The notes under the pieces were generated by a model. That model did no database searches. It was given only the letters and a program-made list of their open reading frames with translations, and was not told the DNA's origin. From positions 316,363-380,362 of the forward strand of contig NZ_RZJR01000004.1 of the NCBI RefSeq assembly GCF_003990975.1: a stretch of 64,000 nucleotides of DNA, given 5' to 3'. Numbering within the stretch: the first letter of the stretch is position 1; the number at the start of each line of letters is the position of its first letter. The translations under genes and the position numbers were made by a program. This DNA comes from Cohnella sp. AR92 (GTDB taxonomy: Bacteria > Bacillota > Bacilli > Paenibacillales > Paenibacillaceae). Shown piece after piece: positions 20,166-29,457 of the stretch.

Positions 20166-23100
20166 ATGAAGAAGAGTTGGTTCATTCTGCTCGCGGCCGT
20201 TATGCTGCTGACCGTCAATGCGCAAGCGGCGTTCGCCCTCGGCCCCGTAGCGGAGGTGTATTACAACCCCGGCACAAGCGCCTATGATTCCACTGCTTTT
20301 GAAGCCAAGTTGACCGAAGCTATCAAGAGCAAGCTGGAAGACGAGGGAATCAATCCGAAATACGCAACGATCATGGACGCCAGCGCCAATCGGGTAAGCG
20401 TAAAGGACATGACTTACGTTCACTCCGGCTATGACACTTGGTATGGAGTAGGCAGCGAAGATCCGGAGATCGTCACGCCCGACTTCAACCACGTTCAATT
20501 GACGAACGAGGGCAACACTCTCTCCTTCTATGGATACACATCCCCGGGTTATAAAGATTTCATGCTGACCGGCGGCAACCCGTCCGGCAAGAAGATCATC
20601 ACCTTCGACATGGACGAGTCCAAGGCGACTTATCACAGCATGGAAGGCGGAGGCTTCCTCATCAACTCCGCGATCGACTCCGACGGCCTCTTGAGCGGAT
20701 ATGCGATCATTTACGCGGAAGACGGCATCAACGTCTTTAGCATCGACGGCGTGAATGCCGAAGACCTTCATGAAACAACCGATTCCGGCTTGGAAGGCCT
20801 GGATGGCGTCACGAACATCGGCAGCTACGCCAAAGGCAGCTCGACCGAGCATTCGATCAAGATCGTCGCCACGGATTCCCGCTTGGACATGTGGGACAAC
20901 GGCGAATATCTGATTCAGAACCAAGACCTTCCGCAGGTTTACGGCAATGAGATCGGCCCTATCGTCAGCTACGCCCCTCACGATTGCGAGATCATCTCGA
21001 TCTTCACGTACGACAACATGAAGCTTTACACGACCTCCGTCAAAACGACGACCGAAGCCGCGAAAGATATCAAATGGGAACCGACGTCCCCGTATCGGTA
21101 CGTGGTCGACATTAATGACGACAATACCGGGTATCTGAACGACAGCTTGGCTAAGCTGCTCAATAAAAACTCCGCTCAATATGTTAGCGTAACGAGCTCG
21201 GACAACGAGACGGATACCCAAACGTTTATCGACGGATTGAATCCCCCAGGCGGACTCTTAGTCGACTCGAGCCTGAGCGAAGACGACATTATCGAGGCTA
21301 TCGCTTCGCGCGTCGCGAACGAGATCCTCGGCAAGAAGGATGACATTCTCGCCATCGAAGCCGCGGAAGCGGTCACCGAGATTCAATTCGCGGATGGCGA
21401 CAGCAAGAACTCCGTCTCGGACAACCTGACCTTCGTTCAAGACGACGAGAACGAGAACGTGATCACGACCTGGTCCTCCGATCAGCCTTCCATTATCGCC
21501 CCGGACGGAACGGTAACGAGACCGGTTACGGCAACTGGAGGCACATACGTGACCGTTAAGGCAACGATCAGGTCGAACGGCCTCACCAGCGAGAGAACGT
21601 TCCCGGTGTTCGTGGCAGCCGCGGATCCGGCTCCATTGTCGACGTTGTCGGCCGTAGCCGGAAACGCTAAAGCGACCTTGAATTTCCCTGCTCTCGTCGG
21701 AAACGGTGAGGGAGATATCGTCGTTGAAGTGTCGACGGACGGCACCACGTTCGCGCCGGCTGCGACGACGGAACCGCTGGATTCGTCTTCCACGAGCGCA
21801 ACGGTTACCGGGCTCAAGAACGGCAAAACCTACTACTTCCGTTTGATTGTCGCGAACGGCTATTACGCCGGAGAATCCAACGTCGTGCAAGTGAAGCCGG
21901 CGGCGCCGGCGACCGGAGGTTCGTCTACTCCGGAGACGATGGACGCTCAGCCCATCGTGACCGACAAGTCGAACGGCAGCGTCGTGACCGACAAAATCAC
22001 GAAGCTGGTCGGGGAAGACCTTAAGCTCACCGGCAAGATCCTGACGTCGGACGGCCAAGTACTTAATGTAACTTCCATCGAGATGAACTCGGATGGCACC
22101 TTCAAGCTTCCGAAGCTGCCAACCGGAGAATATACGCTTTCCTTGAACGTGATTGCTCCGAACGGCGAGAAGCTTGCAGGCCCGGCCGGCAAGCTGACGG
22201 TCGACGAGAATGGCGAGGCCAGCCTGCAGGTCGACCTGGTCGATCCGTTCGGCACCATTAAGGATCGTCTGACCGGCCAACCGCTCGCGGACGTGAAGAT
22301 GAGCTTGTATTGGGCGGACACCGAAGAGAACCGTTCCAAAGGCAGAACGCCGGGAACGCTGGTCGATCTTCCGGAGCTTGCGAACTTCGCGCCTAACCTG
22401 AACCACAACCCGCAGATCAGCTCCAAGTCCGGCGAATACGGCTGGATGGTATACGCCGACGCGGATTATTACTTCACGGCCGAGAAGGATGGCTACGTTC
22501 TCTTCGACAGCCGCAAAGACAATCGCGACGAGAAGGTCGGAACGGACAGCTACGTGAAGGGCGGCGTGATCCACGTCGGCCAAACGATCGTGCAGTTCAG
22601 CTTCCCAATGCAAGCGGAAGTGAAGGAATCCGGCAACCATACCCCTTATATGGTCGGCTTCCCGGACGGCTCCTTCCATCCGGAATACGGCATTACCCGC
22701 GCAGAAGTAGCGGCGATTCTGTCGAGACTGTATACGTCGGCAGGAGAGAAGACGAAGGCTGCTTCCTATACCGATGTCAGCTCCAAGCACTGGGCGGCCA
22801 ATGCCATTGCGGCGGTTACCCAGCACCACTGGATGGTCGGCAACGGCAACCAAGCGTTCCAGCCTAACCGCCAAGTGACGCGAGCCGAATTCGCCCAAAT
22901 CCTTCTTAACCTGAAGGGCTGGAAGGCTTCGGGAACGAGCGGCTACGCCGATACCCAAGGACACTGGGCGGACCAAGCGATCGCCACGGTGAAGCAGGAA
23001 GGCCTTCTGTTCGACTTCACGGAAGACAACTTCCAACCGGACCAAGCGCTTACCCGCCTCGAAGCGGTGCGCATCTTCAACCAGCTGCTGAACCGTCAGC

Positions 23101-23231
23101 CGTGGGAAGTCGTCGTCTCCCCTCGTTGGAACGACGTTCGGCAAGGCAACCCGAATTACTCGGACATCATGGAAGCTTCCGTCCCGCATGCGTACGAGCT
23201 TTATACGAACGGATACGAGGCTTGGCAATAA
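20166..23231 (+). CDS. SLH-domain surface protein with Ig-like and FN3 modules
   Basis: A 1021-residue exported protein anchored to secondary wall polymer by C-terminal SLH motifs. Signal peptide residues 1-23 (AQAAFA). The N-terminal ~330 residues are an unassigned domain. Then come an atrophied Ig-like domain (FADGDSKNSVSDNLTF, about 405-485), an FN3 module (about 490-580), a carboxypeptidase-regulatory-like region (about 600-780), and three SLH motifs (about 830-990: GFPDGSFHPEYGITRAEVAA, QAFQPNRQVTRAEFAQIL, NFQPDQALTRLEAVRIF). A 35-residue tail follows. No catalytic motif is seen, so structural or adhesive functions are possible. A strong terminator follows at 23258. Confidence 0.85.
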   Translation: MKKSWFILLAAVMLLTVNAQAAFALGPVAEVYYNPGTSAYDSTAFEAKLTEAIKSKLEDEGINPKYATIMDASANRVSVKDMTYVHSGYDTWYGVGSEDPEIVTPDFNHVQLTNEGNTLSFYGYTSPGYKDFMLTGGNPSGKKIITFDMDESKATYHSMEGGGFLINSAIDSDGLLSGYAIIYAEDGINVFSIDGVNAEDLHETTDSGLEGLDGVTNIGSYAKGSSTEHSIKIVATDSRLDMWDNGEYLIQNQDLPQVYGNEIGPIVSYAPHDCEIISIFTYDNMKLYTTSVKTTTEAAKDIKWEPTSPYRYVVDINDDNTGYLNDSLAKLLNKNSAQYVSVTSSDNETDTQTFIDGLNPPGGLLVDSSLSEDDIIEAIASRVANEILGKKDDILAIEAAEAVTEIQFADGDSKNSVSDNLTFVQDDENENVITTWSSDQPSIIAPDGTVTRPVTATGGTYVTVKATIRSNGLTSERTFPVFVAAADPAPLSTLSAVAGNAKATLNFPALVGNGEGDIVVEVSTDGTTFAPAATTEPLDSSSTSATVTGLKNGKTYYFRLIVANGYYAGESNVVQVKPAAPATGGSSTPETMDAQPIVTDKSNGSVVTDKITKLVGEDLKLTGKILTSDGQVLNVTSIEMNSDGTFKLPKLPTGEYTLSLNVIAPNGEKLAGPAGKLTVDENGEASLQVDLVDPFGTIKDRLTGQPLADVKMSLYWADTEENRSKGRTPGTLVDLPELANFAPNLNHNPQISSKSGEYGWMVYADADYYFTAEKDGYVLFDSRKDNRDEKVGTDSYVKGGVIHVGQTIVQFSFPMQAEVKESGNHTPYMVGFPDGSFHPEYGITRAEVAAILSRLYTSAGEKTKAASYTDVSSKHWAANAIAAVTQHHWMVGNGNQAFQPNRQVTRAEFAQILLNLKGWKASGTSGYADTQGHWADQAIATVKQEGLLFDFTEDNFQPDQALTRLEAVRIFNQLLNRQPWEVVVSPRWNDVRQGNPNYSDIMEASVPHAYELYTNGYEAWQ

Positions 23232-23257
23232 GCTTAGCAAGATGACCAACAACGAAT

Positions 23258-23306
23258 GCCCGCCGATTCGTCTGCCCATGATGGCAGACGCGATCGGCGG
23301 GCTTTT
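23258..23306 (+). terminator. Terminator of the SLH protein gene
   Basis: GCCCGCCGATTCGTCTGCC pairs with GGCAGACGCGATCGGCGGGC (one bulged base) and is followed by TTTTC. Confidence 0.9.
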
Positions 23307-23323
23307 CTTCATTAATGGCAAAG

Positions 23324-23355
23324 AGGCCGGCCTGGTTATCCCAGGCCGGCCTTTC
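23324..23355. terminator. Second terminator, shared with araB on the opposite strand
   Basis: AGGCCGGCCTGG and CCAGGCCGGCCT form a perfect 12-bp stem. Its position, 12 bp from the araB stop on the opposite strand, fits termination of araB. Confidence 0.82.
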
Positions 23356-23366
23356 TAACCTTTATT

Positions 23367-25043
23367 TTATGCCTTCGACACTTCGTCCTTCAGAGCCTTA
23401 AGCCGCTTCATGACGTCGTTCGCGCCGCGGCCGAAGTAGTCGTGCAGCGTGCGGTATTCCTGGTACAGGCGCTCGTAGATCGCCACGTTCTCCGGAATCG
23501 GCTTGAACGTCTCCTCGCGCACGCGGGCCATCGCTTTCGCCGCGTCGACGACGCTGTCGTAGCCGCCCTTCGCGCTGCCCGCCGCGACCGCGCCGAACAT
23601 CGCCGCGCCGATCGCCGGCGTCTGCTTCGAATCCGCGATCTTGATCTCGCGGTTCGTTACGTCCGCGTAGATCTGCATCAGCAGGCGGTTCTTCTGCGGC
23701 AAGCCGCCGCAGGCATAAACCTCGTGCACCGGAACGCCGTTGTTGTGGAACGCGTCGATGATCGTTCTCGTGCCGTAAGCCGTCGCTTCCAGCAGGGCGC
23801 GGTACATCTCTTCCGGCTTCGTCAGCAGCGTGTAGCCGACGACGACGCCCGTCAGGTTCGTGTCGACGAGCACGGAACGGTTGCCGTTCCACCAGTCGAG
23901 CGCTACCAAGCCGGACTGTCCCGGCTTATAAGCGCCGGCCTTCTCGGTCAGCCACTGATGTACGCCGACGCCTTCCTTCTCCGCCGCTTCCTTCACGTAA
24001 GCAGGGACCGCTTCGTCGACGAACCATTCGAAGATGTCGCCGACCGCGGATTGGCCCGCCTCGTAACCCTTGTAGCCAGGAATGATGCCGTCCTCGACGA
24101 CTCCGCACATGCCTTCGACTTCCACTTCCTCGGTGCCGAGCAGCATATGGCAGATCGACGTGCCCATTGCCATGACGAGCTTGCCCTCGTCCACGACGCC
24201 GACCGCGGGAACGGCCGCATGCGCGTCGACGTTGCCGACCGCGACAGCCGTGCCCGCCACGAGGCCCGTCAGCTCCGCCATAGCCGGAGTGATCTCGCCC
24301 GCTTTCGTTCCGAGCGGCTTGATCTCGCCGCGCAGCTTCGTCTCCGTCAGGTTCTCCAAGCGGGGATCCAACGCGGCGAAGAACTCGCGGCTCGGGTAGC
24401 CCTCCTGCTTGTGCCAGATCGACTTGTAGCCCGCCGTGCAGCTGTTGCGCACGAACTCGCCCGTCAGCTGCGAGATAACCCAGTCCGTCGCTTCCGTGAA
24501 CCGATCGGTTGCTTCATATACGTTCGGAGCCTCGTTCAGGATCTGCCATACCTTCGCGATCATCCACTCCGACGAGATCTTGCCGCCATAGCGGGGAAGG
24601 AACTTCTCCCCGCGCTCCGCCGCGATCGCATTAAGGCGATCCGCCTCGTCCTGCGCCGCATGGTGCTTCCACAGCTTCACCCAGCCGTGCGGGTTGTCCT
24701 TCCATTCCGGCTTCAGGCAGAGCGGCGTGCCCGCCTCGTCCACGGGCAGCATCGTGCAGGCCGTGAAATCGATGCCGAGGCCGATGACGTCCTCGGGAGC
24801 GACGCCCGATTCATTCAGCACGGCCGGAATCGACCGGCGCAGCACCTCGATATAATCATCCGGATGCTGAAGCGCCCAGTCGTGCCCGAGCGCGATGCCG
24901 GACACCGGCAGCTTCTCGTCGATGACGCCGTGCGGATACGGGGTTACGTGGTCGGCGACCTCGTGGCCGTTGGAGAGGTTCACCAGAACCGCGCGGCCGG
25001 ATTGGGTGCCATAGTCGACGCCGATGGCGTACTTTGTGCTCAT
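23367..25043 (-). CDS. araB: L-ribulokinase
   Basis: Phosphorylates L-ribulose to L-ribulose-5-phosphate with ATP in arabinose catabolism; cytosolic. The 558-residue protein is full length for AraB of the FGGY kinase family. It shows [15 protein letters not shown] at the N-terminus (phosphate-binding), [38 protein letters not shown], the C-terminal ATPase motif [21 protein letters not shown] and [14 protein letters not shown]. It lies downstream of araD on the same strand, separated by 246 bp that contain 26-bp repeats. AraA isomerase is not in the window. Confidence 0.96.
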   Translation of the reverse strand: MSTKYAIGVDYGTQSGRAVLVNLSNGHEVADHVTPYPHGVIDEKLPVSGIALGHDWALQHPDDYIEVLRRSIPAVLNESGVAPEDVIGLGIDFTACTMLPVDEAGTPLCLKPEWKDNPHGWVKLWKHHAAQDEADRLNAIAAERGEKFLPRYGGKISSEWMIAKVWQILNEAPNVYEATDRFTEATDWVISQLTGEFVRNSCTAGYKSIWHKQEGYPSREFFAALDPRLENLTETKLRGEIKPLGTKAGEITPAMAELTGLVAGTAVAVGNVDAHAAVPAVGVVDEGKLVMAMGTSICHMLLGTEEVEVEGMCGVVEDGIIPGYKGYEAGQSAVGDIFEWFVDEAVPAYVKEAAEKEGVGVHQWLTEKAGAYKPGQSGLVALDWWNGNRSVLVDTNLTGVVVGYTLLTKPEEMYRALLEATAYGTRTIIDAFHNNGVPVHEVYACGGLPQKNRLLMQIYADVTNREIKIADSKQTPAIGAAMFGAVAAGSAKGGYDSVVDAAKAMARVREETFKPIPENVAIYERLYQEYRTLHDYFGRGANDVMKRLKALKDEVSKA

Positions 25044-25119
25044 CGTTCATTCCTCCATCAAGGGATAAGGATAATTAACGGATCATTGCCGCCCGGCGCC
25101 AGCGCCGAGCCATAAACCT

Positions 25120-25272
25120 CAGATCATCTCATTGATCTGCCATACCGGACATATTCATCCATCTGCCATACCGGACATATTCATCCATCTGCCATATAGG
25201 ACGTATTCATCCATCTGCTATTTCGGACCATCTCATCGTCTGTCAATCCGGATGCATCCGTCTGCCATTCCG
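25120..25272. repeat. Array 5: degenerate 26-bp repeats between araD and araB
   Basis: The motif TCTGCCATACCGGACATATT recurs at 25136, 25162, 25188 and 25214 (26 bp apart) and more weakly at 25239 and 25261. The unit is exactly half the 52-bp period of the other arrays but unrelated in sequence. It sits inside the araD-araB interval. Confidence 0.85.
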
Positions 25273-25289
25273 AACCTTCCGCCGACCGC

Positions 25290-25991
25290 TCAGTGCTCCT
25301 TGCCCGGTTGGCCGTAGTAAGCGTTCGCTCCATGCTTGCGCAGGTAGTGCTTGTCGAGCAGCTCCTGCTGCATCGACGGAATGCCGCCGTTCAGCTGGCG
25401 GGTATGGTAAGCCATCTTCGCCACTTCCTCCAGGACGACCGCGTTGTGCAGCGCGTCCATCGGGTCCTTGCCCCATGCGAACGGAGCATGGCTGTAGACC
25501 AGTACGCCCGGAACCGCCTTCGGGTCGATGCCGCGGAACGTCTCGACGATGACGTTGCCCGTCTCGTGCTCGTACGCTCCCTTGATCTCCTCCGCCGTCA
25601 TCGGGCGCGTGCACGGAATCGTGCCGTAGAAGTAATCGCCGTGCGTCGTTCCCAGCGCGGGAATGCCTTGCCCCGCTTGCGACCAGATCGTCGCCCAAGA
25701 GGAATGGGTATGAACGACCCCGCCAATGCCGGGAAAAGCCTTATAAAGAACGAGGTGAGTCGGAGTATCCGAGGACGGACGCAGATTGCCCTCGACAACG
25801 TTGCCGTCCAGATCGACGACGACCATCTGCTCCGGCGTCAATTCCTCGTAAGGAACCCCGCTCGGCTTGATGACCATAAGGCCCGACTCCCGGTCGAAGC
25901 CGCTGACGTTGCCCCAAGTGAACGTTACCAACCCATAAGCCGGCAATTCCGCGTTCGCCCGGCACACGCTCTCTTTCAACTTTTCCAACAA
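25290..25991 (-). CDS. araD: L-ribulose-5-phosphate 4-epimerase
   Basis: Converts L-ribulose-5-phosphate to D-xylulose-5-phosphate, the last committed step of arabinose use. The 233-residue class II aldolase-fold protein has [27 protein letters not shown], the zinc ligands in [12 protein letters not shown], the third zinc His in [11 protein letters not shown] and [12 protein letters not shown]. The reading frame starts with two TTG codons (25991 or 25988) after a GAAGGGATGG ribosome site; no ATG or GTG fits the family N-terminus. A TATAAT promoter overlapped by an AraR operator lies about 105 bp upstream, so it should be arabinose-inducible. Confidence 0.95.
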   Translation of the reverse strand: MLEKLKESVCRANAELPAYGLVTFTWGNVSGFDRESGLMVIKPSGVPYEELTPEQMVVVDLDGNVVEGNLRPSSDTPTHLVLYKAFPGIGGVVHTHSSWATIWSQAGQGIPALGTTHGDYFYGTIPCTRPMTAEEIKGAYEHETGNVIVETFRGIDPKAVPGVLVYSHAPFAWGKDPMDALHNAVVLEEVAKMAYHTRQLNGGIPSMQQELLDKHYLRKHGANAYYGQPGKEH

Positions 25992-26094
25992 CTCGTATCC
26001 ATCCCTTCCCGTGTCGCGGGTCTTCCTCTGCCCTATCCTTCAAGGACGACGCGCGATGTATCGTTATCATAAGTACTCGATCGAATCCGCTTCC

Positions 26095-26124
26095 ATTATA
26101 CACTTGTACGTACATGTATGTCGA
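26095..26124 (-). promoter_or_regulatory. araD promoter with AraR operator in the spacer
   Basis: Minus strand: -35 TCGACA (26119-26124), 18-bp spacer and -10 TATAAT (26095-26100). ACTTGTACGTACATGT at 26102-26117 fills the spacer and matches the B. subtilis AraR operator (ATTTGTACGTACAAAT) at 13 of 16 positions. Binding there would block polymerase. Confidence 0.82.
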
Positions 26125-26149
26125 GGGGTCCCCCCAAAACAGGACGCCT

Positions 26150-26192
26150 GTTCAGACAAGAAGCGACTCCTTTCCGCAGAACTCGTCTGAAC
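26150..26192 (-). terminator. Inverted repeat downstream of araR
   Basis: GTTCAGAC (26150-26157) and GTCTGAAC (26185-26192) can form an 8-bp stem with a large loop, just downstream of the araR stop. No T run; weak terminator or unrelated structure. Confidence 0.3.
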
Positions 26193-26219
26193 AAGCCTTG
26201 GCCTCCCGCCGCAAACCGT

Positions 26220-27314
26220 CTACAACCTTGGAGCCGTCGACTGACGAGCCGCCACCTGCGGAGCGAACACCCAGCCCTTGCCCTCCTGCTGCGAGCCTCC
26301 CTCGAGCATCGAGATGAGCAGCTGAGCCGCTTTCTCGCCCAGCTCCTCCTTCGGATGAACGACGCTCGTCAGCTTGATCTCCGTCGCCGTCGCCAGGAAC
26401 GAATCGTCGTATCCGATTATCGAGAGGTCCTCGGGAACGCGAAGTCCCGCTTCCCGGACGACGTCCAGCAGCGCCACGGCCAGCTGATCGTTGTAGCAGA
26501 CGATCGCGGTCGGCGGCTCCTGCCGGTTCAGCAGCTCGCGGAGCGCCGTTCCCGGCAGTTCTTCCCTCTGCTCGGTCTCATAGCGGATCACCAGCTCCGG
26601 ATCGACCGGAATGCCATGCTCGCGGTGCGCGCGGACAAAGCCCTTCATCCGGTTGACTCCCTGCAGGTCGTCCGTCTTGAAGAATCCGGCGATCCGACGA
26701 TGCCCCAGGCTCAGCAGATGATCGGTCGCCAGCCTCCCGCCCGCTTCGTCGTCCTGCTTCACGCAAGGGCAGTCCAGGTCCGGGTACTGCTCGTTGATCA
26801 TCAGGATCGGCACGCCGTGGTACTGCATCGCCATGTACGCGTCGAAGTTCGGGTTGCCCTCGGCGCTTCGCGTCGGCTCGACGATGAGGCCGCTCACCCC
26901 TTGGCTGAGCATCATCTCCAGGCTCTCCCTCTCCCGGTCCTTGCGGTTGTCGGTGCTGGAGAGCAGCAGGCGATAGCCCTGCTCCTTCAGCGCGGCTTCC
27001 ACCCCTCTAACGATCGAAGGGAAAATATAATCCGATATATAAGTCGTAATCATCCCGACCGTTCGGCTGCCCCCGGCCGGCCTTCTCTCTCCCGACAGGC
27101 GGGAGACGAACGTGCCCTTGCCCTGCTCGCGCGAGAGCCAGCCTTCCTGCACCAGCTCTCCGATCGATTGGCGCACCGTCTGGCGGCTGAGGCCGAATTG
27201 CTCGGACAGCTCGTTCTCCGAAGGGAGCTTGTCACCCGGACGGTAGCGCCCGCCGGCGATCCAGGAGACGATTTCTTCTTTGAGCCTCATGTATTTCGGG
27301 GATTGCGGATTCAA
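26220..27314 (-). CDS. araR: Arabinose operon repressor AraR (GntR-LacI fusion)
   Basis: Transcriptional repressor of arabinose genes, released by L-arabinose. 364 residues: a GntR winged helix at about 10-75 (YMRLKEEIVSWIAGG, LPSENELSEQFGLSRQTVRQ, GWLSREQGKGTFV) fused to a LacI/GalR sensor domain (TTYISDYIFPSIVRGVEAAL, GLIVEPTRSA, LLSLGHRRIAGFFKTDDLQG, AIVCYNDQLAVALLD, IIGYDDSFLA, LTSVVHPKEELG). The segment YISDYIFPSI is the B. subtilis AraR signature. Start TTG at 27314 is chosen because GAGGTG lies 6 nt upstream; the frame continues further up without support. Operators occur at its own promoter and at araD. Confidence 0.94.
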   Translation of the reverse strand: MNPQSPKYMRLKEEIVSWIAGGRYRPGDKLPSENELSEQFGLSRQTVRQSIGELVQEGWLSREQGKGTFVSRLSGERRPAGGSRTVGMITTYISDYIFPSIVRGVEAALKEQGYRLLLSSTDNRKDRERESLEMMLSQGVSGLIVEPTRSAEGNPNFDAYMAMQYHGVPILMINEQYPDLDCPCVKQDDEAGGRLATDHLLSLGHRRIAGFFKTDDLQGVNRMKGFVRAHREHGIPVDPELVIRYETEQREELPGTALRELLNRQEPPTAIVCYNDQLAVALLDVVREAGLRVPEDLSIIGYDDSFLATATEIKLTSVVHPKEELGEKAAQLLISMLEGGSQQEGKGWVFAPQVAARQSTAPRL

Positions 27315-27344
27315 ACCATTCACCTCAGACGAGTTAATAGGCTC

Positions 27345-27378
27345 ATTATAGCACAGGCTTGAACTTGTACGTACCTTT
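27345..27378 (-). promoter_or_regulatory. araR promoter with AraR operator (autoregulation)
   Basis: Minus strand: extended -10 TGCTATAAT (hexamer 27345-27350). ACTTGTACGTACCTTT at 27363-27378 shares the TTGTACGTAC core with the araD operator and covers the -35 region. It overlaps the stop codon of the upstream AraC-type gene. Confidence 0.75.
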
Positions 27379-28246
27379 AGTTGATTTTGCGCAGCGCGGT
27401 AGGGGGCACGCCTTTGTAGCTTTTGAACAGGCGGCTGAAGTAGTACACGTCGTGGAAGCCGTGCGTGAGGGCGATCTCGGTGATCGTCTTGTCCGTATGC
27501 CTCAAGTCGTACTCGCAGCGGTTGACGCGCACGAAGTTGATGTAATCGGTGACCGAGCGGTCGGTCAGCTCCTTGAACATGCGGCCGAAGTGATAGCGGC
27601 TCATCCGCGCGACGGCGGCCAACTCCTCGACGCTCAGCCGTCTGGAATAATTCTCTTCGATATGACGCAGGACCGGATCGATCCTCTCCAGCTTGCGAAG
27701 GCGGGACGAGTACTCCTCGGGGGAAAATTGGACGGCGACGTGGTGGCGGAGCAGCGCGGTCAGCAGACGGTAGATCCAGGACTTGACGGCCAGCTCGTAC
27801 CCGAAAGCCTTGCCGAAAAATTCTTCGATCAGCGAAGACAAGCTCTCCCGGACGAGAGGATCGTCCGAGATTTTGTTCTCGAAGCGGATCCGGCTGCTCG
27901 CGATCGGGGCGATGTACTTCGCTTCCACCGCGTCGACCGTGCGGCTGTGAAGCAGGGACGGGTCGACGATCACCGCGTAATAGAACAACCGCTCGGACAG
28001 GGTGATCCCGTGGTGCAGATCGGCGCTGTTCAGGATAAAGATGTCTCCCGGCACCGCATCGTAGGTTTGGGAATTGCACGTAAACCTCGCCCGCCCTTCT
28101 ACGACGTAGATAAATTCGAGATGGGCATGCCAATGGTTCGGGAAGGTCGTAAGGCCGGATTTCTCGTATAGGCAACGATGGATCTTCATCGGGAACAGCG
28201 GATCCGGCATATCCATCTCTTCTCGCAGCATCGACGGCTTCTCCAT
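27377..28246 (-). CDS. AraC family regulator with N-terminal cupin
   Basis: Sugar-responsive transcription regulator (289 aa). Residues about 20-150 are an AraC-type cupin (HWHAHLEFIYVVEGRARF, VPGDIFILNSADLHHG). Residues about 190-289 hold two helix-turn-helices (RRLSVEELAAVARMSRYHFG, FKELTDRSVTDYINFVRVNR, GFHDVYYFSRLFKSYKGVPP). ATG at 28246 follows GGAGCGGGTG by about 5-8 nt. It is transcribed divergently from the oxidoreductase/isomerase operon starting at 28366 and is the obvious candidate regulator of it; the ligand is unknown. Confidence 0.9.
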   Translation of the reverse strand: MEKPSMLREEMDMPDPLFPMKIHRCLYEKSGLTTFPNHWHAHLEFIYVVEGRARFTCNSQTYDAVPGDIFILNSADLHHGITLSERLFYYAVIVDPSLLHSRTVDAVEAKYIAPIASSRIRFENKISDDPLVRESLSSLIEEFFGKAFGYELAVKSWIYRLLTALLRHHVAVQFSPEEYSSRLRKLERIDPVLRHIEENYSRRLSVEELAAVARMSRYHFGRMFKELTDRSVTDYINFVRVNRCEYDLRHTDKTITEIALTHGFHDVYYFSRLFKSYKGVPPTALRKIN

Positions 28247-28365
28247 GTTCACCCGCTCCGATCGCACAATTTTACAAAACAATCGCATCGCCGTTCATGG
28301 CTCGATTCTTCCTTCTATTCTATATTACGAAGTGTGGGAAGCAAAGACAGAAGGAGCGATGAATC

Positions 28366-29430
28366 GTGGGCAATACCGTCAGAATCGGAGTGATCGGCAC
28401 CGGCTCGATCTCTCAGGCGCACCTGGATTCCTATTCGAACCACCCGGACGTGCAACTCGTTGCCGTCGCCGACAAGAACGCGGAACGGGCAGCCGAAACC
28501 GCACGGAAATACAATGCTTTGCGCAGCTATTCGGACTTCGGCGAGCTGCTCGCCGATCCGGAGATCGATGCCGTCAGCATCTGCACCTGGAACAATACGC
28601 ACGCCGCCATCGCGATGGACGCCATCCGCGCGGGCAAGCACGTTCTCGTCGAGAAGCCTCTCAGCTTGACCGTCGAGGAGGCTCTCCGGATTCAAGAGGC
28701 CGTCCGCGCCTCGGATCGCATTCTGCAGGTCGGATTCGTTCGGCGTTACGATCCGAACGCTCAGCTTCTGAAGCGCTTCGCGGAACTAGACGAGTTCGGA
28801 GAGATTTATTACGCGAAAGCCTCCATTCTCCGCAGATTGGGCAATCCCGGCGGCTGGTTCGCGGACGTGACCCGCTCCGGGGGCGGGCCGCTCATCGACA
28901 TCGGCGTCCACGTCATCGACCTCGTCTGGTACCTGATGGGCAAGCCGAAGCCGGTCTCGGTCAGCGGCAACGCGTACAACAAGCTGGGCAACCGCTCCAA
29001 CGTCCGCGGGCTCGACTTCTACAAGGCGGCGGACTACGACGCTTCGGTCAATACGGTCGAGGATATGGCGAACGCGTTGATCCGCTTCGAGAACGGGGCT
29101 TCGCTGCTGGTCGACGTCAGCTACACGCTGCACGCCTTCGCGAACGAGACGTCGGTCAAGCTGTTCGGCACGAAGGGCGGCTTCGAGGTCGATCCGGCGA
29201 TAAAGATCGCGACGGAGAAGCACGACGTCATGCTGAACGTCGTTCCCCAGACGGACGACGCAGGGTTCAACTTCGTTCGCGCTTTTCAAGAGGAGATCAA
29301 CCATTTCGTCGCCTGCGTGCAGAACGGAACGGAACCCGTTAGCCCCGTCGAGGACGGAGTCGCCATGATGCGGATGCTGCGCGCGGTTTACGAATCGGCG
29401 GAGAAGGGCGTCGAGATTCGTTTGGATTAG
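28366..29430 (+). CDS. Gfo/Idh/MocA family NAD(P)-dependent sugar oxidoreductase
   Basis: Cytosolic dehydrogenase of 354 residues acting on a cyclitol or sugar. Rossmann domain with IGVIGTGSISQAHLDSY, VAVADKNAERAAE and the catalytic EKPLSLT motif; the C-terminal substrate domain carries GGGPLIDIGVHVIDLVWYLMG with the active Asp and His. It resembles inositol 2-dehydrogenases and 1,5-anhydro-fructose reductases; substrate cannot be chosen from sequence. Translation appears to start at GTG 28366 with GGAG 10 nt upstream. First gene of a three-gene unit with two sugar-isomerase-like proteins (27-nt and 16-nt gaps). Confidence 0.9.
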   Translation: MGNTVRIGVIGTGSISQAHLDSYSNHPDVQLVAVADKNAERAAETARKYNALRSYSDFGELLADPEIDAVSICTWNNTHAAIAMDAIRAGKHVLVEKPLSLTVEEALRIQEAVRASDRILQVGFVRRYDPNAQLLKRFAELDEFGEIYYAKASILRRLGNPGGWFADVTRSGGGPLIDIGVHVIDLVWYLMGKPKPVSVSGNAYNKLGNRSNVRGLDFYKAADYDASVNTVEDMANALIRFENGASLLVDVSYTLHAFANETSVKLFGTKGGFEVDPAIKIATEKHDVMLNVVPQTDDAGFNFVRAFQEEINHFVACVQNGTEPVSPVEDGVAMMRMLRAVYESAEKGVEIRLD

Positions 29431-29457
29431 TTCGCCAGATAGAAGGGAGACATTTCA

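Noticed and set aside
21258..23321. 687-residue open frame on the minus strand
   Set aside because: Antisense shadow of the SLH protein gene; no recognisable motifs and it reads through that gene's terminator.
26150..26192. Riboswitch or attenuator upstream of araD
   Set aside because: Only one 8-bp stem with a large loop, located upstream of the araD promoter, so it is not in the araD leader.
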